A DNA stretch of 64,000 nucleotides from Methylomonas sp. LW13 (GTDB taxonomy: Bacteria; Pseudomonadota; Gammaproteobacteria; Methylococcales; Methylomonadaceae): NCBI RefSeq assembly GCF_016865255.1, contig NZ_CP033381.1:4898001-4962000 (forward strand), given 5' to 3'. Numbering within the stretch: position 1 is the stretch's first letter; each line of letters begins with the position of its first letter. The notes under the pieces are model-generated. The model was given only the letters and a program-made list of their open reading frames with translations. It did not search any database and was not told the origin of the DNA. This document shows positions 32,173 to 39,866 of this stretch, piece after piece. The position numbers and the translations under genes are program-made.

Positions 32173-33405
32173 TTAACCCTTGCCCGGCTTACGGCACCAT
32201 TGCTCGGGATCTATGGGCCGACCTTGTTTCCTGATGCCGAAGTACAATGCCGCATCAGCACGCCCCCCGCTACGTCCAACCGAAGCCAATGTCTCACCGG
32301 CTCTAACATGCTCTCCCACGCTTTTATGCAAACTTTGATTGAATGCATACAAACTCATATAACCCTTACCGTGATCAACAATGATCATCAAACCATAACC
32401 CCGCAACCAATCGGCGTAAACAACTCTCCCGGCATTGACCGCATGAATATCGGCACCTTCGCGAGCGCTAATCACCACGCCGTCCCAGGTTGTTTCGTAG
32501 CGGCGACTGCCGAAACGATCCGTTATCGCCCCTTGCACCGGCCAAGGCAGCTTTCCTTGCAACTCGGAAAAAGAAAGACCCGTCGGTTCGCGAACAGGAT
32601 TGACTTCGGATTTTTTTGGCGGCTCGGGTTGTTCGACAGGCTTTTCGTGCTTATCAAGCACGCGCTCCGGTGCAACCGCAGGTTCATTATCATCAGTTTT
32701 CTGCAATGATGCTACCAAGGCTTGCAATTTTTTCTCGTCACGCATCAAGCCAGCCAGCAGGGCGCTTTTTGACGCATAATCTTGCTGAATGTCGGCAAGC
32801 AAGGCTTCTCGCTGTTTTTTCAGCGTCTGCATCGCCTCGGTTTCTTGTTGTTTCTTGTCGAGAGACACTTGCAATAACTGAGTTTCCGTGTCTTTTTGCG
32901 CCTCCAACTGCCGCAAAACCTTGAAATCCTCAGCCATGGCCTGAAGCTTTTGTAAGCGGGCCTTACTAATGTAATCGTAGTAAACCAACATGCGACTCGA
33001 TAACGCCGGATTACGTTGGTTAAGGATAACTTTCAGCCCTTCCTTATCGCCACCCATCGCATAAACCGACTTAATCAGCCCCTCAAGCTCCTTCTCCTGA
33101 CTACGCATGTCTTTTTGCGTGGCAACGCTTTTATTACGCACTTCCTGCAATGCCTGTACTTGCTGCCTGATTTCAGCTTTGATAGCTCGCAGACTATTCG
33201 CAAGCTCCCCGTATTGCCGCTCCAGCTTTTGCAACTGCTCTAACAACCGAGACTTTTCAACCCCCAGGCTTTTGACGTCATCGCCAACTTGCTGGATTTG
33301 CGATTGCACTTCTACCAAGCTGCGGGCTTTTACGGGATCGCCCTTAGCCGGCACTGCGCAGACAATCGCAATCCAAGCGATCAAAAAATATTGGTAAACA
33401 TGCAT
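32173..33405 (-). CDS. envC: Murein hydrolase activator EnvC
   Basis: EnvC is recruited by FtsEX at the septum and activates amidases that split daughter-cell peptidoglycan. The 410-residue protein has a signal peptide (to about 22), a long coiled coil (about 30-235), a Pro/Glu linker and a C-terminal LytM (M23) domain (about 285-405). The zinc ligands of active LytM enzymes are missing: the HxxxD and HxH positions are replaced in WDGVVISAREGADI and ALYFGIRK, so it should be an activator, not a hydrolase. It leads the envC-ctpA unit. Confidence 0.94.
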   Translation of the reverse strand: MHVYQYFLIAWIAIVCAVPAKGDPVKARSLVEVQSQIQQVGDDVKSLGVEKSRLLEQLQKLERQYGELANSLRAIKAEIRQQVQALQEVRNKSVATQKDMRSQEKELEGLIKSVYAMGGDKEGLKVILNQRNPALSSRMLVYYDYISKARLQKLQAMAEDFKVLRQLEAQKDTETQLLQVSLDKKQQETEAMQTLKKQREALLADIQQDYASKSALLAGLMRDEKKLQALVASLQKTDDNEPAVAPERVLDKHEKPVEQPEPPKKSEVNPVREPTGLSFSELQGKLPWPVQGAITDRFGSRRYETTWDGVVISAREGADIHAVNAGRVVYADWLRGYGLMIIVDHGKGYMSLYAFNQSLHKSVGEHVRAGETLASVGRSGGRADAALYFGIRKQGRPIDPEQWCRKPGKG

Positions 33406-33774
33406 CGATTAGGCAACCGGCAATAACCATCCAATCATTGACGCGGAGAGCAGCAATAACGGCTTTGCTGGACTGACCATTTGTTACGGACTCCAAACAT
33501 TAGTTTTGCGGACGTTAAGGCAGATAAAATTTGGCCTAGTCAAAAAACGAGCCAACCCAAGCAGCTCCGAGCTATTTTCCCAAGCCTCTAGCCGAGGGTA
33601 TTGAACAATAAAGCCCACTCTGTTAGATTTGCTCACCTTTTATTGCGTTAGCGCAAGCGATTAAACCCACTTGCGCCGTAGCGACATTATACCAGCACAA
33701 GGATGTCGTCATAGCTCGAAAAGTGCCATTGCTCTCTCACTGCTCTTAACTTTTGCCACGATCATCGTTATTAA
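33406..33774. other. Divergent envC/arsR intergenic region
   Basis: About 370 bases without a gene. It holds an extended -10 promoter facing envC (33686-33693) and a perfect 7-bp inverted repeat GCGCAAG (33651-33657) / CTTGCGC (33670-33676). I see no clear promoter for the regulator gene on the plus strand. Confidence 0.5.
33686..33694 (-). promoter_or_regulatory. Extended -10 promoter facing envC
   Basis: On the minus strand TGGTATAAT has a perfect TATAAT with the TGn extension. The -35 region is poor. The leader to envC would be about 275 bases. Confidence 0.45.
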
Positions 33775-34086
33775 ATGGAAGACAAAAACGATACCATCCT
33801 CTACGACGACAACGATATTAATCGGGCCGCGCGCTGCTTGAAAGCGATGTCTCATCCGTTGCGCCTGAAAATCCTTTGCGTACTCGGCAATAACTCGATT
33901 AGCGTACAAGAGATCGTTGAGCAAGTTGGCACGAGTCAAAGCAATATTTCCCAGCACTTGGCAATACTGCGAGACAAGGGCATTCTCGATTACAAAAAAG
34001 AAGCCAATCGGGTTTACTATTTTATCGACGATGAGCGTGTAACACACCTGATTCAAATGATGCGCAGCGTTTTTTGCGGCACGTAA
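33775..34086 (+). CDS. ArsR-family regulator, SqrR/BigR-like cysteine pair
   Basis: A 103-residue winged-helix repressor of the ArsR/SmtB family: HPLRLKILCVLG (first helix region), SVQEIVEQVGTSQSNISQHLAILRDKGIL (recognition helix about 54-66) and the wing RVYYFIDD. It has Cys35 in the LKILC segment and Cys101 near the C terminus, 66 residues apart. That spacing equals the paired sensor Cys of SqrR and BigR, which react with persulfides to release DNA. Metal-site residues of ArsR or SmtB (CVC box) are absent. It lies 35 bases upstream of a membrane rhodanese, which supports sulfide or persulfide sensing. Sensor type is inference. Confidence 0.88.
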   Translation: MEDKNDTILYDDNDINRAARCLKAMSHPLRLKILCVLGNNSISVQEIVEQVGTSQSNISQHLAILRDKGILDYKKEANRVYYFIDDERVTHLIQMMRSVFCGT

Positions 34087-34121
34087 ACAGCATTCAATAA
34101 CCACTAAAATAAACCCACGCG

Positions 34122-34556
34122 ATGGACCAATATATAGAATTTGCCACCAATCACTATTTGCTAGCATTCTCGCTGGTATGCGTTATTTTTTTGCTAATCC
34201 AGGATTTGCTCGCGAACTCATTCAATAAGTACGAAAGCATTTCTCCGTTGATTGCAGTCACCAAAATGAACAGTGACGATGTCGTTGTGCTTGACGTGCG
34301 AGAAACCAACGAGTTCGCCAAAAGCCACATCGAAAACGCGATCAACATTCCCTTAGGCAAAGTAGAAGAACAACTGGGCTCTCTGGAAAAGCATAAAAAT
34401 CATCCTATGATCGTGACCTGCCAGACTGGCGCCCGCTCGGTAGCCGCTTGCAAAACACTGACCAAAGCAGGATTTGAGCATGTATTCAATATGACGGGCG
34501 GAATGCAATCCTGGGAAGATAACAAGCTCCCCATCAAAGTCAGCAGTAAACACTAA
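34122..34556 (+). CDS. Membrane-anchored rhodanese (YibN-like)
   Basis: Rhodaneses carry sulfane sulfur on an active-site Cys. The 144-residue protein has one N-terminal membrane segment (about 12-30) and a cytoplasmic rhodanese domain (about 40-138) with LDVRETNEFAKSHIENAINIPLG and the active-site loop CQTGARS (Cys near 107). This is the YibN architecture, found just before secB in many Gammaproteobacteria. Here the ArsR gene immediately upstream adds a likely sulfur-responsive control. Confidence 0.9.
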   Translation: MDQYIEFATNHYLLAFSLVCVIFLLIQDLLANSFNKYESISPLIAVTKMNSDDVVVLDVRETNEFAKSHIENAINIPLGKVEEQLGSLEKHKNHPMIVTCQTGARSVAACKTLTKAGFEHVFNMTGGMQSWEDNKLPIKVSSKH

Positions 34557-34589
34557 AGATTAATCAACCAACCCTAACAAGTAATCATC

Positions 34590-35063
34590 ATGGCCGAAAT
34601 CAACGCATCCAGCGAAAAGCAGTTCGCGATTCAAAAGATCTATACCAAAGACATTTCTTTTGAAACCCCCAATGCTCCAAAAATATTCACGCAAAAGTGG
34701 GAACCCGCGCTGGATCTTAATCTCGGCACGCACGTTCAACCCATCGAAAACTCGATGTACGAAGTATCGCTGACATTAACTGTCACCGTGAAAATTGCCG
34801 ACACAACGGCCTATTTAGTTGAAGTCAATCAATCCGGAATTTTTTCAATAGCCGGTTTCAGCGAACAAGAAATGGGACCAATGTTGGGTAGCTTTTGCCC
34901 CAACGTCTTGTTCCCTTATGCGAGAGAGGTCATTTCCGACCTAGTGAATAAAGGCGGTTTTCCACAGTTAATCTTGGCGCCGGTCAATTTCGACGCATTG
35001 TATATGCAGCACCTGCAACAAGCGCAAACCCAACAGGAAACTGAAGCTAAAACGCTAAATTAA
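34590..35063 (+). CDS. secB: Protein-export chaperone SecB
   Basis: SecB binds unfolded precursors in the cytoplasm and hands them to SecA for export. The 157-residue protein has the family core FAIQKIYTKDISFETPNAP, the EVSLTLTVTVK strand, FSIAGFSEQEMGPMLGSFCPNVLFPYAREVISD and GGFPQLILAPVNFDALY. Length is typical. The order rhodanese-secB-gpsA is conserved with E. coli apart from the missing grxC. Confidence 0.96.
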   Translation: MAEINASSEKQFAIQKIYTKDISFETPNAPKIFTQKWEPALDLNLGTHVQPIENSMYEVSLTLTVTVKIADTTAYLVEVNQSGIFSIAGFSEQEMGPMLGSFCPNVLFPYAREVISDLVNKGGFPQLILAPVNFDALYMQHLQQAQTQQETEAKTLN

Positions 35064-35068
35064 GCGGA

Positions 35069-36070
35069 ATGCCACCATCTATCAGTATCCTTGGTGCCGG
35101 CTCATGGGGAACCGCTTTAGCGGTACAGGCAGCCAGAAATGGCTGCAATACCCTGTTGTGGGGCCATAATCCCAAACACATAGCCGCATTAAAGCAAACC
35201 GGCGAAAATGCACGCTATTTACCCGGCATCCATTTTCCAGAAAAACTGCAATTCACCGACAATCTTGCGGAAGCCGTGGGGTTTAGCGCGGTATTGCTTA
35301 TTTCGGTCCCCAGCCACGCCTTTAGGGACTTATTGACGCAAATCAAGCCCACGCTCAGTGAAAGCTCCCGCATCGCATGGGCCACCAAGGGTTTCGATTC
35401 CCAAAACGGCGCCTTGTTAAGCGAGGTGGCGACGCAAATACTGGGGGCGAATATCGAATGCGCCGCACTCTCCGGCCCCACATTTGCCCAAGAAGTAGCT
35501 GCCGACCTACCAACCGCACTCACCATCGCCTCTAACTCGGAAGGCTTCGCCACCCAACTTAGCGAACGATTGCACAACCAACGATTTAGGATCTACACCA
35601 GCAACGATATTATTGGCGTTCAGGTAGGCGGAGCCTGCAAAAATGTTTTGGCAATCGCGGCAGGCATAGCCGACGGCCTTGGCTTTGGCGCTAACACACG
35701 GGCAGCACTAATCACTCGCGGTCTAACGGAAATTATGAGACTAGGCATCAAGCTTGGCGGCCAAGCCGACACTTTTATGGGCCTAGCCGGTCTGGGCGAC
35801 CTGATTTTGACTTGTACCGACAATCAATCCAGAAACCGCCGCTTTGGCTTGGCATTAGGCCAAGGCAAAGACCAAAGATACGCATTAAGCGAAATCAATC
35901 AGGAAGTCGAAGGCGTATCCGCAGCCCGAGAAGCGCACCGTTTATCGCAAAAATACGGTGTCGAAATGCCAATCACCGAACAAGTTTACAAAGTCTTATT
36001 CGAACAACTCTCCCCCAAACAAGCCGTCCAAAACCTGCTGACACGCGATCAAAAGCCGGAAAGTTTGTAA
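35069..36070 (+). CDS. gpsA: Glycerol-3-phosphate dehydrogenase [NAD(P)+]
   Basis: GpsA reduces dihydroxyacetone phosphate to sn-glycerol-3-phosphate, the backbone precursor of phospholipids. The 333-residue protein has the NAD(P) fold ILGAGSWGTALAVQAARNG, the ATKGFDSQNG and LSGPTFAQEV segments, the catalytic Lys in GGACKNVLAIAAGIADGLGFG, and TRGLTEIMRLG with GLAGLGDLILTC. It starts 5 bases after secB ends. Confidence 0.96.
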   Translation: MPPSISILGAGSWGTALAVQAARNGCNTLLWGHNPKHIAALKQTGENARYLPGIHFPEKLQFTDNLAEAVGFSAVLLISVPSHAFRDLLTQIKPTLSESSRIAWATKGFDSQNGALLSEVATQILGANIECAALSGPTFAQEVAADLPTALTIASNSEGFATQLSERLHNQRFRIYTSNDIIGVQVGGACKNVLAIAAGIADGLGFGANTRAALITRGLTEIMRLGIKLGGQADTFMGLAGLGDLILTCTDNQSRNRRFGLALGQGKDQRYALSEINQEVEGVSAAREAHRLSQKYGVEMPITEQVYKVLFEQLSPKQAVQNLLTRDQKPESL

Positions 36071-36463
36071 ATTTCGTCTGAAATAGCCCAACGAACTCAA
36101 TCTAAGGGCTCTACCACTATTTATTCCAAACCACAGCCGCCAATCTTTTGCTCAGAAAAACCAGCCTTACCGCTAACCGTCCAAACAGCTTGCTACAGCA
36201 AACCGCGTGCAAAAAGTGAGAATTAGCACCTAATAATTGCAATTCACATCAAAAACCATCATTAACTTTTTGATACAAATCATTTTTACTCGAAACCCTC
36301 GCATATACCGCCTAATACGCACCAATCCTGCGTAAGTCCTTGTAGAAAAAGAAAGAATTTAATTTAAATGCCTCTTGACTAAGCACCCGTTGAAAACTAT
36401 AGTGGTGCAAAAGTGATGTAAAGTGGTCAGAAATGGATTTTTTTGGAATTTTTGAGGTTCATC
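36071..36463 (+). other. gpsA-mraZ intergenic region
   Basis: About 390 bases, AT-rich, without a gene. Its right end holds the dcw promoter and MraZ-box-like repeats. Nothing else is seen. Confidence 0.55.
36375..36440 (+). promoter_or_regulatory. Promoter of the dcw cluster with MraZ-box-like repeats
   Basis: TTGACT (36375-36380) and TATAGT (36398-36403) are 17 bases apart. Overlapping the -10 and running downstream are direct repeats with 10-base period: AGTGGTGCAA, AAGTGATGTA, AAGTGGTCAG, AAATGGATTT (36401-36440). MraZ binds 10-bp-spaced TGGGN-like repeats at its own promoter in E. coli; these repeats resemble that arrangement and would give autorepression. Confidence 0.75.
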
Positions 36464-36931
36464 TTGTTTCGAGGCATAAGTTCAATCAGTTTGGATGCGA
36501 AAGGGCGCATTGCAATTCCTACCCGCTATCGGGAGGAGTTACAGGAGTCCTGCGACCGCCAAATGGTTGTGACCGTTGCAGTTGACGACAAATGCGTCGG
36601 CGAACCGGGTTGCCTATGGCTATACCCGTTACCGGAATGGGAAAAGCTTGAACAAACCATCAGCAAACTACCAACATTAAACAAAATGGCCGGCAAGTTA
36701 CGACGTTTTGTGATCGGCAATGCCTCGGAATGTGAAATGGATAACCAAGGGCGCCTGCTGCTTCCGGAAACCCTTCGGGAGTTTGCCGGTATGGAAAAAC
36801 ACATCATGCTAGTTGGTCAGCTCAACAAATTTGAAATATGGAATGAAGCGGCCTGGAAGGCCAAAGAACAGGAATGGATGGACGGTAACGACACAGAGGG
36901 CCTTGAAGAACTTGGCTCGCTGTCGTTTTGA
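36464..36931 (+). CDS. mraZ: Transcriptional regulator MraZ
   Basis: MraZ is an AbrB-like DNA-binding protein at the head of the dcw cluster that represses it. Two SpoVT/AbrB-like repeats are visible: FRGISSISLDAKGRIAIPTRYRE and RRFVIGNASECEMDNQGRLLLPETLREFAG, each with the D-x-KGR/D-x-QGR motif. The chosen start is TTG at 36464, which gives the family N terminus and has GAGG six bases upstream; a TTG at 36443 would add seven residues. Length is 155 residues. Confidence 0.94.
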   Translation: MFRGISSISLDAKGRIAIPTRYREELQESCDRQMVVTVAVDDKCVGEPGCLWLYPLPEWEKLEQTISKLPTLNKMAGKLRRFVIGNASECEMDNQGRLLLPETLREFAGMEKHIMLVGQLNKFEIWNEAAWKAKEQEWMDGNDTEGLEELGSLSF

Positions 36932-36936
36932 CGGAG

Positions 36937-37866
36937 ATGACCGCCCATCAGACGGTTTTGTACGAAGAGGCCTTAGAGCAGCTCGACATAAAACCGAACG
37001 GTATTTATCTGGACTGCACCTTCGGGCGTGGCGGACACAGCAGCGGCATTCTGAAAGCACTGAATAGCTCCGGCAGATTGCTGGCGCTTGACAGAGACAT
37101 GGATGCGATTGCTAGCAACGAAGCCAAGCGCTTGCTGGAAGACAGCCGTTTTAGTTTGCATCACGCCAGTTTTTTGGAACTGAGCGCCATTATTGAACAA
37201 CAAGGCCATAAGGGTAAAGTCGACGGCATTCTGATGGACCTGGGCGTATCGTCCCCGCAACTAGACAATGCGGAACGCGGGTTCAGTTTTTTACGCGATG
37301 GTCCTTTAGACATGCGTATGGATAGCAATAAGGGCCTGTCGGCTGCAGAGTATTTGGCGCAAGTCGACGAAAAAGAATTGGTTCGCGTATTGTTTGAATA
37401 TGGCGAAGAGCGTTTTGCCAGGCGAATTGCCAACGCGGTTATCTGCCAACGCCAACAGCAGCCTCTGCAGACCACTCTGCAATTGGCAAAATTGATCGAA
37501 AACAGTGTGCCGTTTCGCGACAAGCACAAACATCCTGCAACCCGCAGTTTTCAGGCGATCAGGATAGAGATTAACCAAGAACTCGAACAGATTAAAACCG
37601 GATTGAAACAAGCCGTGGACGTATTGGCACCGAGCGGACGTTTAGTCGTGATCGCCTTTCACTCATTGGAAGACCGCATCGTCAAACGCTTCATTCGCGA
37701 CCAAGCCGGCCCGAAAACCAATCCCGGCAAACTGCCGATTAAAGAGCAAGACATAGAACAAGGTCAGTTACGCAAAATAGGCAAGTCTATAAGGGCACAA
37801 CAACAGGAATTGCAACAAAACCCACGCGCACGTAGCGCGGTCATGCGAGTTGGGGAGAAACGTTGA
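36937..37866 (+). CDS. rsmH: 16S rRNA m4C1402 methyltransferase RsmH
   Basis: RsmH (MraW) methylates N4 of C1402 in 16S rRNA, in the P site, using S-adenosylmethionine. The protein of about 309 residues starts MTAHQTVLYEEAL and has DCTFGRGGHSSGIL (SAM site), LALDRD, GILMDLGVSSPQLDNAERGFSF, PLDMRMD and FHSLEDRIVKRF. A TTG at 36928 overlapping the mraZ stop could be the start instead. It overlaps the ftsL start. Confidence 0.94.
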   Translation: MTAHQTVLYEEALEQLDIKPNGIYLDCTFGRGGHSSGILKALNSSGRLLALDRDMDAIASNEAKRLLEDSRFSLHHASFLELSAIIEQQGHKGKVDGILMDLGVSSPQLDNAERGFSFLRDGPLDMRMDSNKGLSAAEYLAQVDEKELVRVLFEYGEERFARRIANAVICQRQQQPLQTTLQLAKLIENSVPFRDKHKHPATRSFQAIRIEINQELEQIKTGLKQAVDVLAPSGRLVVIAFHSLEDRIVKRFIRDQAGPKTNPGKLPIKEQDIEQGQLRKIGKSIRAQQQELQQNPRARSAVMRVGEKR

Positions 37867-38138
37867 TGGCGATTGCAAGAAATATCCTGCTGACACTGTT
37901 GGTGGCGATGCTGATGATCTCTGGCATTGCCGTGATCTACAGCAAATACCAATCGCGCCTGCTGTTTATCGACATCCAGAAAAAAGAAAAAGAGCTCGAC
38001 GATTACGAAGTGGAATGGGGCCGATTACAACTCGAATTGACCACGCTGACCGAAGAAAACCGGGTTGAAATCGAAGCAAGAACGCGGCTGATGCTGACTT
38101 TGCCGGCCCAAGACAAAATTATTTATATAAAGCCGTAA
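37866..38138 (+). CDS. ftsL: Cell division protein FtsL
   Basis: FtsL is a bitopic membrane protein that joins FtsB and FtsQ and activates FtsWI septal synthesis. The 90-residue protein has a membrane segment (about 4-26) followed by a periplasmic leucine-zipper-like coiled coil (LLFIDIQKKEKELDDYEVEWGRLQLELTT region), the standard architecture. The ATG overlaps the rsmH TGA, and the ftsI gene begins directly after its stop. Confidence 0.93.
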   Translation: MAIARNILLTLLVAMLMISGIAVIYSKYQSRLLFIDIQKKEKELDDYEVEWGRLQLELTTLTEENRVEIEARTRLMLTLPAQDKIIYIKP

Positions 38139-39866
38139 ATGCGAATTGCCTCCGGCGCGGGCACGATACCGCGCCACAATACAGATTTTGTGATCCGCCG
38201 CAGAGTGCTGCTGTCGGCAATGTTGTTGGCCATGCTCGGATTGGTTGCGCGCGCGGTATACCTGCAAATTCTCGATAAAGAATTTCTGCAGGACAAAGGC
38301 GATATGCAGCACGTCGGCGTAGTGTCGGTTTCGGCTTATCGCGGGCAGATTAAGGATAGGAACGGCGAACCGCTGGCGATCAGCACTCCGGTGCAGTCAA
38401 TTTGGGTCAACCCGCGGCAACTGCGAGATGCGGAACAGGACAAATTAACACCGATGGCGAAAATCCTCGGTTTTCCGGAAAAGGAACTGCGTTCGCTGTT
38501 AAAAAAGGAAAAAGACGCCAATAAGCGTTTCGTCTATTTGCGCAGGCAGATTAACCCGGATATAGCCGAAAAGGTCAAAGCGCTGGAAATTACCGGTGTG
38601 TATTTCGAGCGGGAGTTCAAGCGTTACTATCCAGCCGGCGCGGTATCGGGCCATTTATTGGGCTTTACCAATATCGACGACATCGGCCAGGAAGGCATAG
38701 AGCACGGCTACGAGCACATTCTACGCGGCCAGCCCGGCAAAAAGCGCGTGATCAAGGACGGCAAGGGGCAGATCATCAAGGACGTAGAAAATATTGAGGA
38801 AGCCATCCCGGGCCGCGACCTGGTGTTGACTATCGATGAACGCCTGCAATACCTGGCTTATCGGGAATTGCAGAACGCAATGATCCAGAACAAAGCGCAT
38901 TCGGCATCCTTGGTGGTACTGGATGCCAAGAACGGTGATGTATTGGCGACGGTCAGCCAACCGGCTTTCAATCCCAACAACCGTAAGGAATTGAGCAGTA
39001 ACCGCTATCGGAATCGGGCCATGGTGGATAGCTTCGAACCCGGCTCGACGGTCAAACCCTTCGTGGTAGCGGCGGCGCTGGATGGTGGCTATATCAAACC
39101 CAACGTGTTGATAGAAACCCATGGTGTCTATCACTTGGGCCGCAACGTGGTTAAGGATGTGCATAACTACGGCACGATGGATTTGACCCACGTACTGCAA
39201 AAATCCAGCAATATCGCGGTCACGCAAATCGCGATGAGCATGCCGCCGGAGTATTTTTGGGGCGTATACAGCAGGCTGGGGTTCGGCACCTCCGCCGGTG
39301 TTGGTTTTCCGGGAGAAGCCAGCGGCTCTTTGCTGGATTATCAGGGCTGGCACGAATTCGACCAGGCGATTTTATCGTTCGGTTACGGGGTTTCCACCTC
39401 GATTTTACAATTGGCCAGAGCGTATACCGCTTTGGCGGACGACGGCATCATTCATTCCGTGACTTTACTGAAGCGCGATGAAGATCCCGATGCCCAACGG
39501 ATTTTCAAACCCGAAACCGCCAGAAAGGTCAGGGAAATGCTGGAGCACGTGATCAGCAAAGAAGGTACGGCATACCAGGCCAGAGTCGAAGGTTACCGGG
39601 TAGCAGGTAAAACCGGTACCGTGAAAAAGGCCGGGGCCGGCGGTTACAGCGAAGACAAATATTTATCGGTATTTGTGGGCATGGCGCCGGCCAGCAATCC
39701 GCGTTTCATTATCGCGATTGTGGTGGACGAACCTACCACCGGCCAATATTACGGCGGCCTGGTGGCGGCACCGGCTTTCTCGAAAGTGATGGCGGGCGCA
39801 TTACGAGTATACGGCGTTGAGCCGGACGGCATGGACAACATGCATTTATTGTTGAGCAAACAATGA
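38139..39866 (+). CDS. ftsI: Peptidoglycan transpeptidase FtsI (PBP3)
   Basis: FtsI cross-links septal peptidoglycan with FtsW. The 575-residue protein has an N-terminal membrane segment (about 22-42), a pedestal domain with AYRGQIKDRNGEPLAIS, and the transpeptidase with SxxK in SFEPGSTVKPF, SxN in KSSN and KTG in VAGKTGTVKK. It begins immediately after ftsL and overlaps murE by 4 bases. Confidence 0.97.
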   Translation: MRIASGAGTIPRHNTDFVIRRRVLLSAMLLAMLGLVARAVYLQILDKEFLQDKGDMQHVGVVSVSAYRGQIKDRNGEPLAISTPVQSIWVNPRQLRDAEQDKLTPMAKILGFPEKELRSLLKKEKDANKRFVYLRRQINPDIAEKVKALEITGVYFEREFKRYYPAGAVSGHLLGFTNIDDIGQEGIEHGYEHILRGQPGKKRVIKDGKGQIIKDVENIEEAIPGRDLVLTIDERLQYLAYRELQNAMIQNKAHSASLVVLDAKNGDVLATVSQPAFNPNNRKELSSNRYRNRAMVDSFEPGSTVKPFVVAAALDGGYIKPNVLIETHGVYHLGRNVVKDVHNYGTMDLTHVLQKSSNIAVTQIAMSMPPEYFWGVYSRLGFGTSAGVGFPGEASGSLLDYQGWHEFDQAILSFGYGVSTSILQLARAYTALADDGIIHSVTLLKRDEDPDAQRIFKPETARKVREMLEHVISKEGTAYQARVEGYRVAGKTGTVKKAGAGGYSEDKYLSVFVGMAPASNPRFIIAIVVDEPTTGQYYGGLVAAPAFSKVMAGALRVYGVEPDGMDNMHLLLSKQ

